Source of the DNA: Dipylidium caninum
Lineage: Eukaryota; Platyhelminthes; Cestoda; Cyclophyllidea; Dipylidiidae
Assembly: GCA_017562135.1 (NCBI GenBank)
Contig: QEYB01001208.1
Coordinates: forward strand, 62,001-126,000
Direction of reading: 5' to 3'
DNA: 64,000 nt
A program made the translations under genes and the position numbers. The notes beneath the pieces were generated by a model that was not told where the DNA came from, did no database searches, and was given only the letters and a program-made list of their open reading frames with translations. This document shows, one piece after another, positions 18,051-30,760 of this stretch; the stretch's first letter is position 1; each line of letters begins with the position of its first letter.

Positions 18051-20509
18051 CTTAAGTAGACACCAAGTGCAAACCCACTTGTCCCCAGAGTTTTAGCATA
18101 AATCAACCCCGACTCTCTCTCTCTCTCTCGAACGATTACGTTGACTCACCACTGAAGCGGATTTTCTTTCCAACGCAGCGAAACACGAGAAAAGTCACAT
18201 TGTTAGAATTTGTGAGAGTCAATGAAAGCCACACCTTAGGAACTTTGCACTTAGGTGTAATCTATTTCAGACTGAAGGACTCTGATTGGTAATGAATAAG
18301 TAGAGATGCTTTAAGTGTGTAAAAGGTGAGGCCTATTTAATACACCCGACTGTCATCAAAACAACCCGAAACCAAGGGAAAAGTTGGTGCAGAAAATGAA
18401 ATCTTACGGTCTTCTGTGGGGCCTGCACTGTAGACGGGAATGTTGTGCAACCAAATGCTTGAGCACAAGTCGGTGAGAACGGACTAAAATCCAAGAGAAT
18501 TCCAAAGTTACTAGGAACGAGTCTGATTTAGGCACTTGGGGTATTTCTTATGACATCTAAGAGGGCCTTTGGCCCGTGTCAGGTAGGTCAGCGCTTCCTA
18601 GCACGGACCTGGCGGTGAGATGACCTTGAGCGCAGCTGCCTTTTGCTGCCTCTCAATAAAATGGCGAAATATTAAGAAAGAACTTTTGGTGTCTGCACAC
18701 TTGCTTATGTGGGACCTGTTTTACGAAAGGGAATCGTACTTACGGTGCTTTCAAACATTAATTGACCATAAGGTTTGAAGGCTTGCAATATGCTCGAATT
18801 ACTCCGGTCACTCATTTCTGCCAGAACTTGAACATTATTTTGGTCTCTCTCCCTCTCTCTCTCCCTCTTTTTTTCTGCGTTAGATCCTCTTACACGTCTG
18901 CCTTAAGCAAGAGAAGAGTAAATGTGCTGTTGTCTCCACAACAGCCTGCGGCCTTGTCATTTGCGCAATTTCATTGGTTCCGCGGGCCCGCCTCATGTGA
19001 TTGGCTGCCGCCTGGTGCTGAGTACAACGTGATGCGTGCGCAGGCGGGTGGGTTACCTCGCTGTGGAATCCTCAAACCAATGGCGGCTGCAGAGAAATAG
19101 CACCCGAGGTTGACTGGCCGACTCCGGTAAGGGAGCGGTGGAAACTGAAGAGGCGACTCTCGCGAGAGCCGAACTGTAAATCTTTCGGGGTGGAGGGACA
19201 AGGTCGCGGAGTGGCTGAGACTGCACTTATGCCTCGTTTTGAGGCGGGTATTAGACATGTTGAAGTGAAAGACCATCTGAGAGGCTATTGCCTCCAACTT
19301 CTCAGCTTCCAAAGACAGTAAATGAGCTTCCACTATAGCAGGCTCTTACTTTCTTCATGTTCGCCTCACTCGTTGCGCTGATGATTTGAAGTCGAGAGTT
19401 GTGAAGGCGACCGTCGTACAATTTGGTACCGTCTTGAACTTAGCGAAAATAAACACATAAAGACGAGTCAGCATAACTTCATGCGACCATACATAGAACT
19501 CCACATCGTAAACGAGCAACCTTCGGCCCCACTATCTGACCGTTAGTCACCCACCATTAAAGTAGATTAAAAGGCCCATAAATGGTAAAATTGCGTCGAG
19601 ACTCCGGACTTTACACTGCTGTTAACGAGAAGTATGACGCCGATAAAACAAAAGAGCCTTGGCGACGGCACAGTGGTCAGTAACAACTGAAGGCGGTTGG
19701 AGTCGAGGCACCAGAGTTGGGAGGACCATCAGGATTCCTTGGCCAGTAATGCCCATTTGCAGTGGGACCTGGTCTGGTGTCATTTAAAGGGCGGATATCC
19801 GCTCCCGCACTCGCCCCTCACACCTAAGGCAATCGGATTAAACATCCTTTGAAGGCCTAACATGGCGGATGTAGAAAACGCAGTCCGACGCGTAATAGTG
19901 GATAAATAAACCATAGGGAACGGGAGAGTTTATGGGAAAAATTTTGTTTGTACACACCAACACATGATTTTGGGAGTACAGGGATCCGGAGGGGTCCTCA
20001 CCTCAGGTAATTAGAGCCAGAACTCAGCACTTTCGTTTCCTTGACCTCGGCAAACCTCCTTCGCCACGACCGATGCGCGACTTCCTCTCGGCCCTGCGGC
20101 TCCCCCGCCCGATTCGCCGCGTGGGCCTCGCCCTCCGCCGTGGGCGACCCGCCCCCGCCAACCGCCGCGCCGCAAGGCTGTCCCCCCGCAGACGCCTCCA
20201 GTGGGGTGCTGCGACCAGGCCATCGTGTCTCATGAGTTTGGGTGCTACCAGAACACTCGAACTTTGTACTCTCGCCACGCATACTTTAACTAAGGCTTAA
20301 TTGGCGTGTCGAGGACCGCGGTGCCTTCACACTCGACGAAAAAAGTGAACCGCCATAAACGCACGAAGGTCTTTGGCGGACTTCAGCACCTAGTCAAACT
20401 GCCTTTGAGTGCATTGTTATGTCTATTGGAGGGGATTTCCCTCCGCAAGCACCAAAAATGCCACGTTCGACGTTTTACTACTCAGATGTGTAGACGCATG
20501 ATTGAAGCA
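18051..20509. other. Region between unrecognised gene and annexin, possible further exons
   Basis: A minus-strand segment at 19432-19350 is open between CAAG| and |GTAAGA splice motifs and encodes GTKLYDGRLHNSRLQIISAT followed by SEANMKK. The segment 19332-19108 is open and includes LEAEKLEAIASQMVFHF. The two cannot be spliced to each other directly, because only 17 nt separates them. They may be upstream exons of the gene ending at 18050, but this is unproven. A (CT)n run lies at about 18115-18129. Nothing else was recognised. Confidence 0.3.
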
Positions 20510-20515
20510 TTTATT
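20510..20515 (-). promoter_or_regulatory. Poly(A) signal of the annexin gene
   Basis: AATAAA on the minus strand about 105 nt after the annexin stop codon at 20619. Confidence 0.6.
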
Positions 20516-20618
20516 AGTTGTGCATAATTTAGAAATTGAGTGGACAGGGGATGGTTGGGGCAGCCTGCCAGGCACAGTTTTGGCGGCCGCGTCGCCGTCT
20601 TGTGGACTTCCGAATGGA

Positions 20619-23234
20619 TCACTTGCCGCCCTCCACAATGGCCACCAGCATGCGTTTGTAGTCGCCCGAGGTCTCACTCTGAATCACGTTAGTAAGTAGT
20701 TTCTGCGTTTGACGTTGATATGCCTCCTTGATGTCTTCCAAATCAATCTGTAAGGCAATAACATGGCCGCAGCTGAATTCGGTTTGACCGAATGAACATT
20801 TAAATAATTTTAAAATTTGGCAGGAAAGATTTTTTCAAACCGCTGCGCCCATGCAATGATGTTTAAACAATTAAAACAAGGAAACAAGCGTTGAGTCGCG
20901 GTGTAGGCGAACGACTTTCGAGGTGGGTCCTCCTCACGCCCCTGTCGGCGGGCTCCACTGCCTGTGTGCATCACGAAGTGGCTGAGCTTGCGGGCAGATG
21001 ACAAGACGACCACAAAAGCATATTGTCTGCGGCATTAGCGAGGGACGATGCAAAAAGTGGTGCTTACGGAAGTGTCCATCTACTAATCCACCATGTGCAA
21101 GGAAGTGGAGTGGGGGAAAAGGGGCACAAATGGACTGACCTCGGCTCTGGAGAGGATCAGACGAATGAGGTCGTCGTCGCGAGTCCCCATTCCGGCCATC
21201 GAGTCACACAGCCACTTCACGAAGAGTGAGATGTGGTCCTCGGCGTAGGAGACTATAGCAGAAGGCGTTAACGGTTGAGGCGCCGCACACCACCCAGACA
21301 CCCATGAGATACACAAGCCATTAGAGCAAAGAAAGCAGATCACCGGCCCGGTGAGAGACCCGACAGGACGTACCGATGGCAACCAGAGTGTCGCGGTAAT
21401 CACCCGAGGTCTCCTTCTTGATGGCGTCAATGAGAGTTTTTTTGTACCTCTAAAAGTAGGTTCAGTGTGAAATTAAGTAAGAGAAGAGCTTTGATGGCCA
21501 AAATGCTACAGACACATACAACTGCGTAAGCCTTGGCAATCTCCTTTATGTGCGCGTAACTTCTTTGCGAGAAGATTTGTGTAAATCTGGCCTCCTCTGT
21601 TCCAAGCCTCCTAGAAGAACAGACAGGCTATCAAACTCGTGAGTCGAGTAAAACAACGAGCATCATAGACCATGTTCTACTGAGCCCCACCCTTCTCCGC
21701 TTTTGTACAAGGCATCGACGTCGTTTTCCACCAGCGACTGGTTGATCTGCGGATTTTCATCGCGTTGAGCCTGTAGCATCGCCACCAAAATACGTTGGAA
21801 GTCTCCGCTTGTCTCCTTGACAATATCCTTTTCCAAATCGTGGTCTACAACTAGATAAGCGTGAAAAAGTGAACAGCAGTCCAACGCATCCCTGTCACCA
21901 CACTGCCACCTCCCGATTATCATCGGACTGTGAGAGGAGGCAACCAAACAGAAGAGGATGCGCTACGAGCGGAGGCTAACACGAGAGCAAAGCCCCTACT
22001 AGGGTCTCAGGGCCAGTGGAGGCCTTTCTAGTGGAACAGCCTTCTAAAAGAGCGCAAATCTCACTCGCTCATTGTCTTTGTGTGTTTGCAAAACACCTGA
22101 CCAACGGTTTTAGCACGGAGGCGGGTTAACCTTCGTTCGTACTGCCATCAGAGGCGGTGCCCTCCCTGCCATCTTAGCCTCGGCTTTAGCTTTCCTCAAC
22201 CCTCCCCCCCCTCTCCCTAATCCAACAGACAAGGGCATATTCAAGGGAGGTGCCATCGAAAGGGGCACAATTACTGTTTTTATAGGCATTCTTAATCTGC
22301 TCCATCTCCGCATTGGAGGCGACGGCAAGGACCTGGATGAGCACACGCTCCGTGGTTCCGGCGCCCTTCATCGCCTTGCGCAGAGCACTCGCCTTCATCT
22401 CGGGCACTTCTTGCAAGGAGGCGAGCACCACATCCTCAAAGTTCCCCGTCAACTCGCTCTTGAGATCCTTTTCTAGGCGCTATGACGAAAAAAGCCTCCA
22501 TTTAGGGCATGGCGCACTTAAACACGTGTTCTCCTTCCCTCATTGCACGATTGTTGCCAGCACTATTTCTCAAGTAGTGGGCATCTCGTCAACTTTAACT
22601 GCCTTTAGACTCACACTTATGTTGTTATACTGGATTTATATAAGAGGGGATGAAATCGTTGGAATGGGGACGTGAAGGCGGAGGTAAGTCGACCACGACG
22701 GGCCGGAAACCCTGCGATGCACCCAAGTCAATGGCACTTTTAATAATACCACTTTAGTTTGACCAGTCCGGTGTCACTTAAAGCACGGTAATGGGCCTTC
22801 GGCCTCTCGCTCCTCCCTCAGCCTATCCCTTGACTACGCATCTCACCAGAGCGTTGAATTTACGGGAGTGGCTTTTCAGGCGCCAATTCCTCAAACCTGA
22901 CCGCGGTCTGCAGCGAAGCACGGCAGTGATGAGATCCGGCGAGGTGATCGACGTACCTTTCCGTAGAGCGCTAAGTAGCGATTCGCGATGGCCTTCCGCT
23001 GCGACGCCGACCTGTTAGCCAGTACATTTATTATTCGCGCCTCATCAGTCCCTGCAAACGATAAAAAGTGGACAAGGCGTTATGCATATGCGGTAATACA
23101 TGGATTGGGAGATTTTTGGGGGGAGAAAGAGTGGATGGTTTCTTACCCAGTCCTTTCATAGCTTGGCGCAACTCCTCTGCATCCTTGTCAGCATTAAAGG
23201 AAGGCGAAGGGCGGATGGTTGGACGTCCAAGCAT
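20619..23234 (-). CDS. Annexin, 8 exons, 318 residues
   Basis: Calcium-dependent phospholipid-binding protein of membrane surfaces. Exons are 23234-23147, 23051-22957, 22479-22275, 21850-21691, 21610-21520, 21449-21374, 21252-21140 and 20747-20619. Every junction is GT-AG and in phase. Four annexin repeats are complete, with type II calcium-site loops KGLGTDE, KGAGTTE, GRLGTEE and MAGMGTRD. Downstream acidic caps lie in SELTGNFED, KETSGDF, KETSGDY and SETSGDY. The N-terminal tail is short (about 15 residues, MLGRPTIRPSPSFNADKDAE) and the chain ends MLVAIVEGGK. Length matches the usual 310-330 residues. Exon 4's donor was fixed by phase: using the GT inside GGGTGG gives the expected GEGRLGTEE. 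The start Met is the first in the open stretch, but an acceptor-like TTTAG just upstream means an upstream exon or trans-splice site is possible. The subfamily cannot be given from sequence alone. Confidence 0.96.
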
Positions 23235-26200
23235 GATGTGGTCTAAACTAAGTAAGCAAGCGGGGAGCGACTCAGAAGCTGCCGGAGACATTGTGTGCAT
23301 GAAAACAGAGCTAGTTGTTACGCTATTTTCGAGGTTATCGGCACAACATTGCAATTTACATCACTGAACGGCTTAAGAATAGGTGACTTACTGTAAGTAG
23401 TGTGAGGATGGCGAGAGCAACCTCTTGATTTGACCTTACTAGTCGTTAATGCCACTTTGTTACCTAGTTTTAAGTATAACTTCATAGCTACGTCAAAGTC
23501 CACCAACCACACAAATCAGTCACACGCTGCACAAAAAGAGATTCTACAGTTCAAAGTTCCGCAGCGCGTTAGTCCCATTCGTGTCTAGTCGAGTGTTTGA
23601 GTTTTTTAGGAAAAGCCATTTGAGTTCTGTACTTTGGGGGAAAGGGAACAAGTTCCGCATATCAGCGGTACAAAACATAACCTTTAACAAGGCTACGCGA
23701 ACCGAAATACAGTCGCACAGAGGGGCCGCAGAACCACCTTAGTGCAACCTTTCGTTAGGACTAGCGTTTGACCACTCGATCGTTAAGTTAGTTTTTCCAG
23801 TGTAGCAATCCTTATGACAGGAAAAGTGAACCTCGTGACGGGTAAAGTCATGGTTCAGCTACCATGCATCTATGGGGAACGCAATGTTAAAAGTCTGATT
23901 CGCAAACATTTTCGTAATTCAGTAGTCTTCGCTGACCGCTTAGAGAGTTTTTACTAGATTGAGGAAATAGACTATCAAGAATGCCTCCAAACGTTGAATA
24001 AAATGCAGATTAAGCAAGCGCTCACCGAGATCTCCCACCCGAAAGTGGCCTCGCCAGGCTGCGTCGACGCTTAAACCGCACGATGTCGAGAGCTTATTGG
24101 TTGGCCACGTGGCCAATCACCGACCGATGTCGTTCAATGAGTTCTCCTGGCCTGAAGGCGTGGGCAAAGACGGCAATTAGCGTTAAGCGGGACCGGAACA
24201 GGGGACTGTCTGACCCAAGTGAATTGCCAATGCTCCCCATGCACAAAACCCCATCAATTACCCCACTATTTCGATGAGGTCGGCTCGGAGAGCATGGGAC
24301 CTCTGCTCCCTTGGGCGAGGCCAATAGAGTCTAAGAACCTCGTGTGGTAAACGCATTTATTAACCGCAAATGTGCCTTGTTATCGGACAGAGTAAGAATC
24401 ATTCACCATGCGGGATGACGGTGCCCACGCCAATTCGACGTGGCCTTGGCAGGCGGTGCAGGTGATGGTCATGTGCGTGCGTGCGTGCGTGCGTGCGTGC
24501 GTCGTGCGTGCGTGCGTGCGTGCGTGCGTGGGCGCGCGCGGCGTCCGGTCGATGGCGCACCGCCTCCGCGCATTCGACGGCGTGGACGCCTGCGTGATTG
24601 TCCAGCCTGCGACTTAGCAGTTGACTGCCACCCAAGGCTGCCTCGGCCCTCATGGACCTGTGGGCGACAGCGGGCGGCTGGGCCATAAACGTCCCCCCGC
24701 TTTTCAATTGTGTACCGGTTCCCATTCCTCTTCAGCTCCCCTTCGCCGCTATTCACTGTATGAAGTTAATTACCGGCCAACTTAACAGAGTCTACAACAA
24801 GAAGGAAAGTTAAAGGTAGCTCCATGGCGAAGACATCACTCATGAATGTATTCCATTTACATTAACATTATCCTCAGGGAAAATGCGGGAACTTGTCAAA
24901 ATGTCCCATAATTTTGACACGACAATTTTGACGCCCGTGTCAGTTTGGCGGTGTCGTTGGGTGCTGCCTTAGTTTAGAGGCATGACCCAACTGCCAAATC
25001 GCTGACACGGTGGCACAGCTTTAGGAGCGAGATGGCATATTTTGATGCCAGTGCGGTTCAGCAGAAGAGGAGATGAATGGTCGAGGAAGCACTTGGTGGA
25101 CGGTCGTGGTGCATAGGTAAATAGTCGCCACATTGGGTGAAATATGCTAATTCGAAGGAAAGGTGAAAAAAAAGACAATTGAAGCAAGTGAACTACTTTC
25201 AAGGCTGTACTCAACTGATGAGGGCGAACAATTGCGTTGCTTCGCGTTTCTCGTCGGGAGGGATTAAGCGCTTGTTTGCCCACAAAACCACGTGGGCTTA
25301 GAATATGAGCTTTGAAAATAAAATACCCATTAAGGTGACAGGTTAACTGAAAGTCAAGGTATGAGCCGTAGATTTCTGTAATGAAAAATTGACCAAATGT
25401 GCGTTCTTCGAGCCCGGTTGTAATAACGAGTGACTTGCAACTGTCGTCTTAAAAAGTCAAATGGGAGTCGGCAAAACAAGTTGGAGTCATGTAACTGAAA
25501 ATCGAGCTCATACTTGAATTTTACAAGCATGTAACCTTATACGGTGGGGAAAGAGGCCTGCTTAGGAGGAAAGGCAAATTGGTGTGCGCCATAAATGAGA
25601 ATATCTTGTGCTTGATACAAATGCCATCATCCATGTTACTCATTTTGACGAGTGACCTCAAATCATAAGGAAAATATTGCCTGGCCTTAATTTATGGTTA
25701 TAGTCCGGAGGCAGTCCTGCACACTTCTGACTTTTAAGGTCCTCGCAGCCGCTCAACGTTACTCATCGGCCTGGAGTTTAACCTCTGCCCGTGTTATTCC
25801 AATTTATGAACATTGGGAATAGTAATAGTCACATAATCGCAGTTTAAAGCTTACAGAAATACCACCACTTTCTCCCAACAGCTTCCTCTATTGTGTGTAG
25901 TATTGTTGTGCATTCGTTTACAGAGCTGTTGATAGATATGCACGTCAAGATCCCCACGCCTCACCGAAGACATGCTGAAAATTTCTACTGAAATTGACAA
26001 GTAGCGTGGTTAGAGGCCTAAACTCGCTCACTGATAAAGGAAGGCGGTGGTGAGGTGGAGCGTTACGTTAAATCCATAACCTCAGCGATCACCTCAGGTG
26101 GGCTGTGCGTCGCGTGACTGAACGATTCGTCTTAGTTTGTTTAGAATAACGAATAAATTGGAACTAGGAAACGCAGGTTGCGCTTACTTTAAGCCCACTC

Positions 26201-29200
26201 ATTATCTACTGTAGTTTTGTCCAAGAATTGATTCCTACAGTGAAACGACTTCTTTTCGTACGACTCGTCTCTCTTTACCACACCTCTGTAATAGTCTACT
26301 GATTGGACAACCAAATAGAGCCTAGTATTCAACTTAACACTGCACAGACCCGCAGAAATAAGCGGGAGACGGAGCGAGAATTGAAGGGATGCTGGCTCCG
26401 GTGGTCCGCAAAGCTTGTCAAATTTGTAGCAGCAGAATTCAGGTGCTATTGCATTCCTCAGTGTCAGTGAGAATTTCTAAACGCAGGGCAGAGGGACCTA
26501 GTGTGATAGTTAATGTTCACTTTTTCCCTGACGTGGACTAAAAAATACGAATAGATGGCTGGGCAGGAAAGTAGGAGCAAAGGCCTGACTTCTGGTAAGC
26601 ACAAAATATAATGAGTAAAATTACGTGTTTATTGGAGCCACTACGCATGTCGTCCGTAGCTAATTAATTAGGCGGGCGGAGATGAATATGGAAACATTTT
26701 ACGACGGTCAACTCATTACTTCAGCGTAACAATACATTTCAATTTGAGAAAGAACAATGGATTAGGATTTAGCAGTAATTAATCCCTATGGGCAATAATG
26801 ACGAGAGTTGAGGCGCTACAGTTGGCCGCCATTTGACGGAATGGTGCTCGCCAGTGCGCGATGCTGTTGCACGCCGCGTCGGCTGTTTGGCGGGGCTCCC
26901 TCCGCGGCTCCGCGTGGCCCGGTAAACTCGCCGCCTTTCCACCTTAAAACCTGCTTCGCCCCCCTGCAAGGCCTGTCTCCTGGGTGCTTAGTGAAATCTA
27001 TGCGGACTCATATAAAGTGGCACTCGACGGGGGAAGCCGGGGGCAGTGGGGGGCTTTTAGCTGCTACGAGGTAATAGACACATTCTTCACCGTCCGGTAC
27101 ACTTTCAGACTCGTTCTTAGCCTCATCTCGGCAATTGCTTTAATAGTCACTCGCCTCGCAACCAGAAGAGCCGAAATTTCATCTATCGCTGAATAATATT
27201 TCAAAGAGATATTATCAAAAATTGGGGATGAATGACATTTTGGAAAATGTCAAGATAATCAAAAACCACTTAGTGAATTATTAGAGAGAATTTCGACTGG
27301 AACAAGGTTTTATGGGAGACATCCAAATTGATGAGGCAAGCGCCTCGATGTGTTCTACGAGGGCGCAGTCTTTTGCTCAATTAACAATACACAGGTCGGG
27401 ATAAAGCCAATCCGCCAGACGCACTTTTGACAAGAGTCGAGCCGTTAAGCTGCCCTGGAGGTTGAAAGCGCAGGGCGCTCCGACGTGAGATGAAGCTCGA
27501 CGACCGTCGAGGATGCCTGATCTCGCGACCAGGCTCTCCACCTTCACCCAGACTGCTTTGAGAGCAAGGACATCTACCTGAAAGGGGATTTTTCGGCGGC
27601 GCGGGCATTTCACCATGGGTAAAATGCACCACCTGCCCACAGTTCCGCTCCTACTTAGTATGGTTTTTCTGCCGTTGCCTGCGTTGCGTTATCTTGGATG
27701 AGGAATTTCACGCTTGCCGGTGGACCCACTTCTTGTCCAACGGTCGTCCTGAGATGCATTCATGCCACTCTCGGTTACGCGTCCCAGGCGCTGTGTGGAA
27801 GGTGCCTTCGTCCCGAGCAGCGCATGGAAACAGCGCGCGCTTCTGCCCCACAACTCACCTCGTTCGGCTGCTATGCGGACGGCAAGTCAGAAAGAGTCTG
27901 AGGTGAAATCGGGCCTGTAAAATTTATTATTCCTCCTGATTCATTAAAGGTCGACGGAGTTGTAGGGTACAGAACGGTTTTGGCCGCTCTTTAAAATGGT
28001 GTTTAAATTGCTCCCCAAAGGCGGCCCCATGCTGAGCTACAGTTGGCCGCAAGCGAACAATTGCGGTGGGAAGACATTTTGCCTTCGCTCACCCTTTTCC
28101 AAAATGGCGTCGAAGTCAGGTGATTTGGTTGTGCTAGTGCACGTGGAAGGAAGTGTTGTGTTCGCACCCTCGTGAATTAGTTCACTTATACGAGCCTAAA
28201 TAGCGGCTGCGAAGAGACGCAACTGCTCACAGCCAGACGCCGAGCCTGAAATTGAGCCTCGGAGAGCCGCAGTGCTTTATAGATGCAAATCACGCTATGG
28301 CTCGGAGGCAATTTCACTCTTGGTTACCAGCCCAAACAGAAGAAATATTCCCGCCTTTCGCGAGTGCATTTTCGGTGGAGCGGGGGAGCCAGTTGGAAAA
28401 AGTGATCATCACGAATGGAACTGCAGCGCGATTTGAGATAACAAATTGAGGTGGAAGCTACGGAAGCATGAGGCGGCCATTCTTTGGCACTGAGAATACC
28501 CCTTACTGATGTAGACGAGGCTCCCTTCCGGTCCTACCACTCCGACAATTCCACGGGGCGCTTTTCGCTCGACCCTATGCCCCACAAGGGAGAGACACTA
28601 AAAAGGGTGTGGTGGCCAAAAATAGTCGGACAGCCGTCGCTTTTGCCTCGGTCGATTGTTGCCTACCCGTGGCCAAGAAACTGAGTTGCGTTCTCCCACT
28701 CGCATAAAAGTCGTCCCCGAGAAGCAGTGCCGGCCCCTACTCCTCAAAAACGGCGTCGTCAGCGGGAAGGACAGGTGTTATAATAGGATAAGCGCCTGCT
28801 CCAATAGGTGTCGTATGTAACGAGATGAGTGGGGCGCGAGTCGGCGTATGCCACTGCCCCGATGAGTGTTACAACCGCCCGCCTGTGTTGCCCAACGGGC
28901 TCCGGCGGCCATGGCGCGGACTACTCGTCTCCTCGCCCGCTGAGGGTGCCTCCGTGAGCCCTTCAACGAGGTTAATGGCCAGAGCGAAGCACCTAATTGC
29001 AACCTTCCCAACTCGTACTATTATAGGGGATAATTAAGGAATCATGGCATTTGCTCATCCAGTTATTGCCCGAAAGTAGTTCCTCTCTCTCTCATATTTT
29101 CCTATCATCTGCATCTAACTGTGGCGGGGCGACGATTGTACACCTGAATCGTGCGTTGGCAATGCCTGGAGCGTTGGCGGCAGGGCAAAGTGAGGTAAAC

Positions 29201-30760
29201 GAGAGCGAAATTGTGTGGCAAAAGCAACGTACTGCACCACAACAAGGGGGTAGACGTGTGTGAACTGGCACTGCTGGAGTTGTTTATGGCTGAAGACAGC
29301 GGCAAACAAACACTCAGTTTCCGAGACAAGGCCAAAACGGTTTCAACGATCCTCCCGTCATGGTCCTTCGTCCATCGCAGTCTGTGGCTACCGTCACGAC
29401 GCACTTTCCAGTGGCAAGTGAATGGGACTGGAAAGTATGCGAAAATATGTGAATGCGTAAGTAGACATAACTTTTGATGAAACTATACACTAGGAAGTTG
29501 CTATGGCGCCTTGCAAAAGTGTTCATTCCTTCGTGTACTTCAACGAGAATGATGGACAAAATGGGACACTGTCGCGATGAACTTGAGCATGTTGGGCAGG
29601 TAATGGCTATTAACCGCTAGAAACTGTGATTATCAATTGGCATATGTTCATGACATCTAAAAACCAGTCTCCACCTAGATTCCAAATGCAGTTTTTAGAC
29701 ATACAAAAACATGCACACACACTTACAGATGATCCTAAACTCGCATTACAGTAGCTACTGGCAACGGACCTGTGCTTAATTAATTTCTTCGTTATCTGCA
29801 AAACATTCTACCATAGGTTGATAGCGGCGTGCTTTCCCAAAATATACTCAAAATCTATTTTGTGGGTTCCTCTCGGTTTGAAGTGATTATCCGCAGCACA
29901 GTGCAGTGCCCGAGACCGAAGACAATTGAACATTCGCTCAGTGAAACATGGAGGCATCAAATTATAACCATAGAAGATAGCAATGTCAAGGCGAGTCTAC
30001 GAGCCCACAATAAAATTATTTTCGGAACTGAATTGCAAAAGTGGGCAAATAATTTGGCGTTCCAATAAATGACGGTATTAACTCCCGCGAGGCGGTGTTC
30101 TGATTGGTCGGTCAGCGGCCAATCCGATTGGAGCGTCGCGTATTCAACTCTACTTGAAATAAAAAAGAAACTCACTTCAGTTATGACTCTCGATACATAA
30201 GATAGGAAAAACATCTGACACCAAATGCCATTCTGGCCGTCCAGGAAGGTCAGGTGCTTAATGTAGCCCTTTAATTTACAGCCTTCAATGCAATCATAAA
30301 AAATATTCATGCTTGTGTCTGCATTAGTGCTGTTTCCTTGCAGGGGACTCCTTCATTCACTGCAGCACTCAAGTACGTCTTACGCTTTACTCCTTAAAGG
30401 GGAGCTATGCTCCAGTTCCTTGCACAACTTTATGATTCAATTTTATCTGTCGCTACAATTTTTCCTTGCTCTCAGAACTGCGCATCATTTTAAGTTCACA
30501 AATAAATTTCGTGTTATTTGAGTGCCTTAATTACCCTATCCACGTTAAAATGGCTCTTGCGGAAAAATCAGGACATCCTTCCATCACATTCCATAAATGA
30601 AAAGTTGAATTTTCATGCATAGCGACTTGTCTTTGCGTAGATGAAGTGTGTCATACCCTTGAAAACAGTATATTTGTGTAGGACATATGTTGAGTTGCTC
30701 ATTTTCCCCAGATCTGCCTCTGCTGCTGCTCATTGTACACATGACGCGATTGGTGTCCAG
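23235..30760. other. 7.5-kb region with no supported gene
   Basis: Only short, low-complexity or overlapping open frames occur. A GTGC microsatellite sits at 24473-24530, and 26810-28700 is GC-richer with many short shadow frames. A plus-strand segment at about 29287-29419, starting MAEDSGKQTLSFRDKAK, is bounded by a possible donor but has no recognisable family. Upstream exons and the promoter of the gene that begins at 30761 may lie here. Confidence 0.4.
24473..24530 (+). repeat. (GTGC)n microsatellite
   Basis: About 14 copies of GTGC/TGCG, with a single-base phase break near 24503. It runs into a short GCGC-rich stretch. The open frames through it are low complexity and not believed. Confidence 0.95.

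Noticed and set aside
24399..24756. Open frames through the GTGC microsatellite on both strands
   Set aside because: They translate to Arg/His/Ala/Thr and Val/Cys/Arg/Ala repeats typical of simple repeats.
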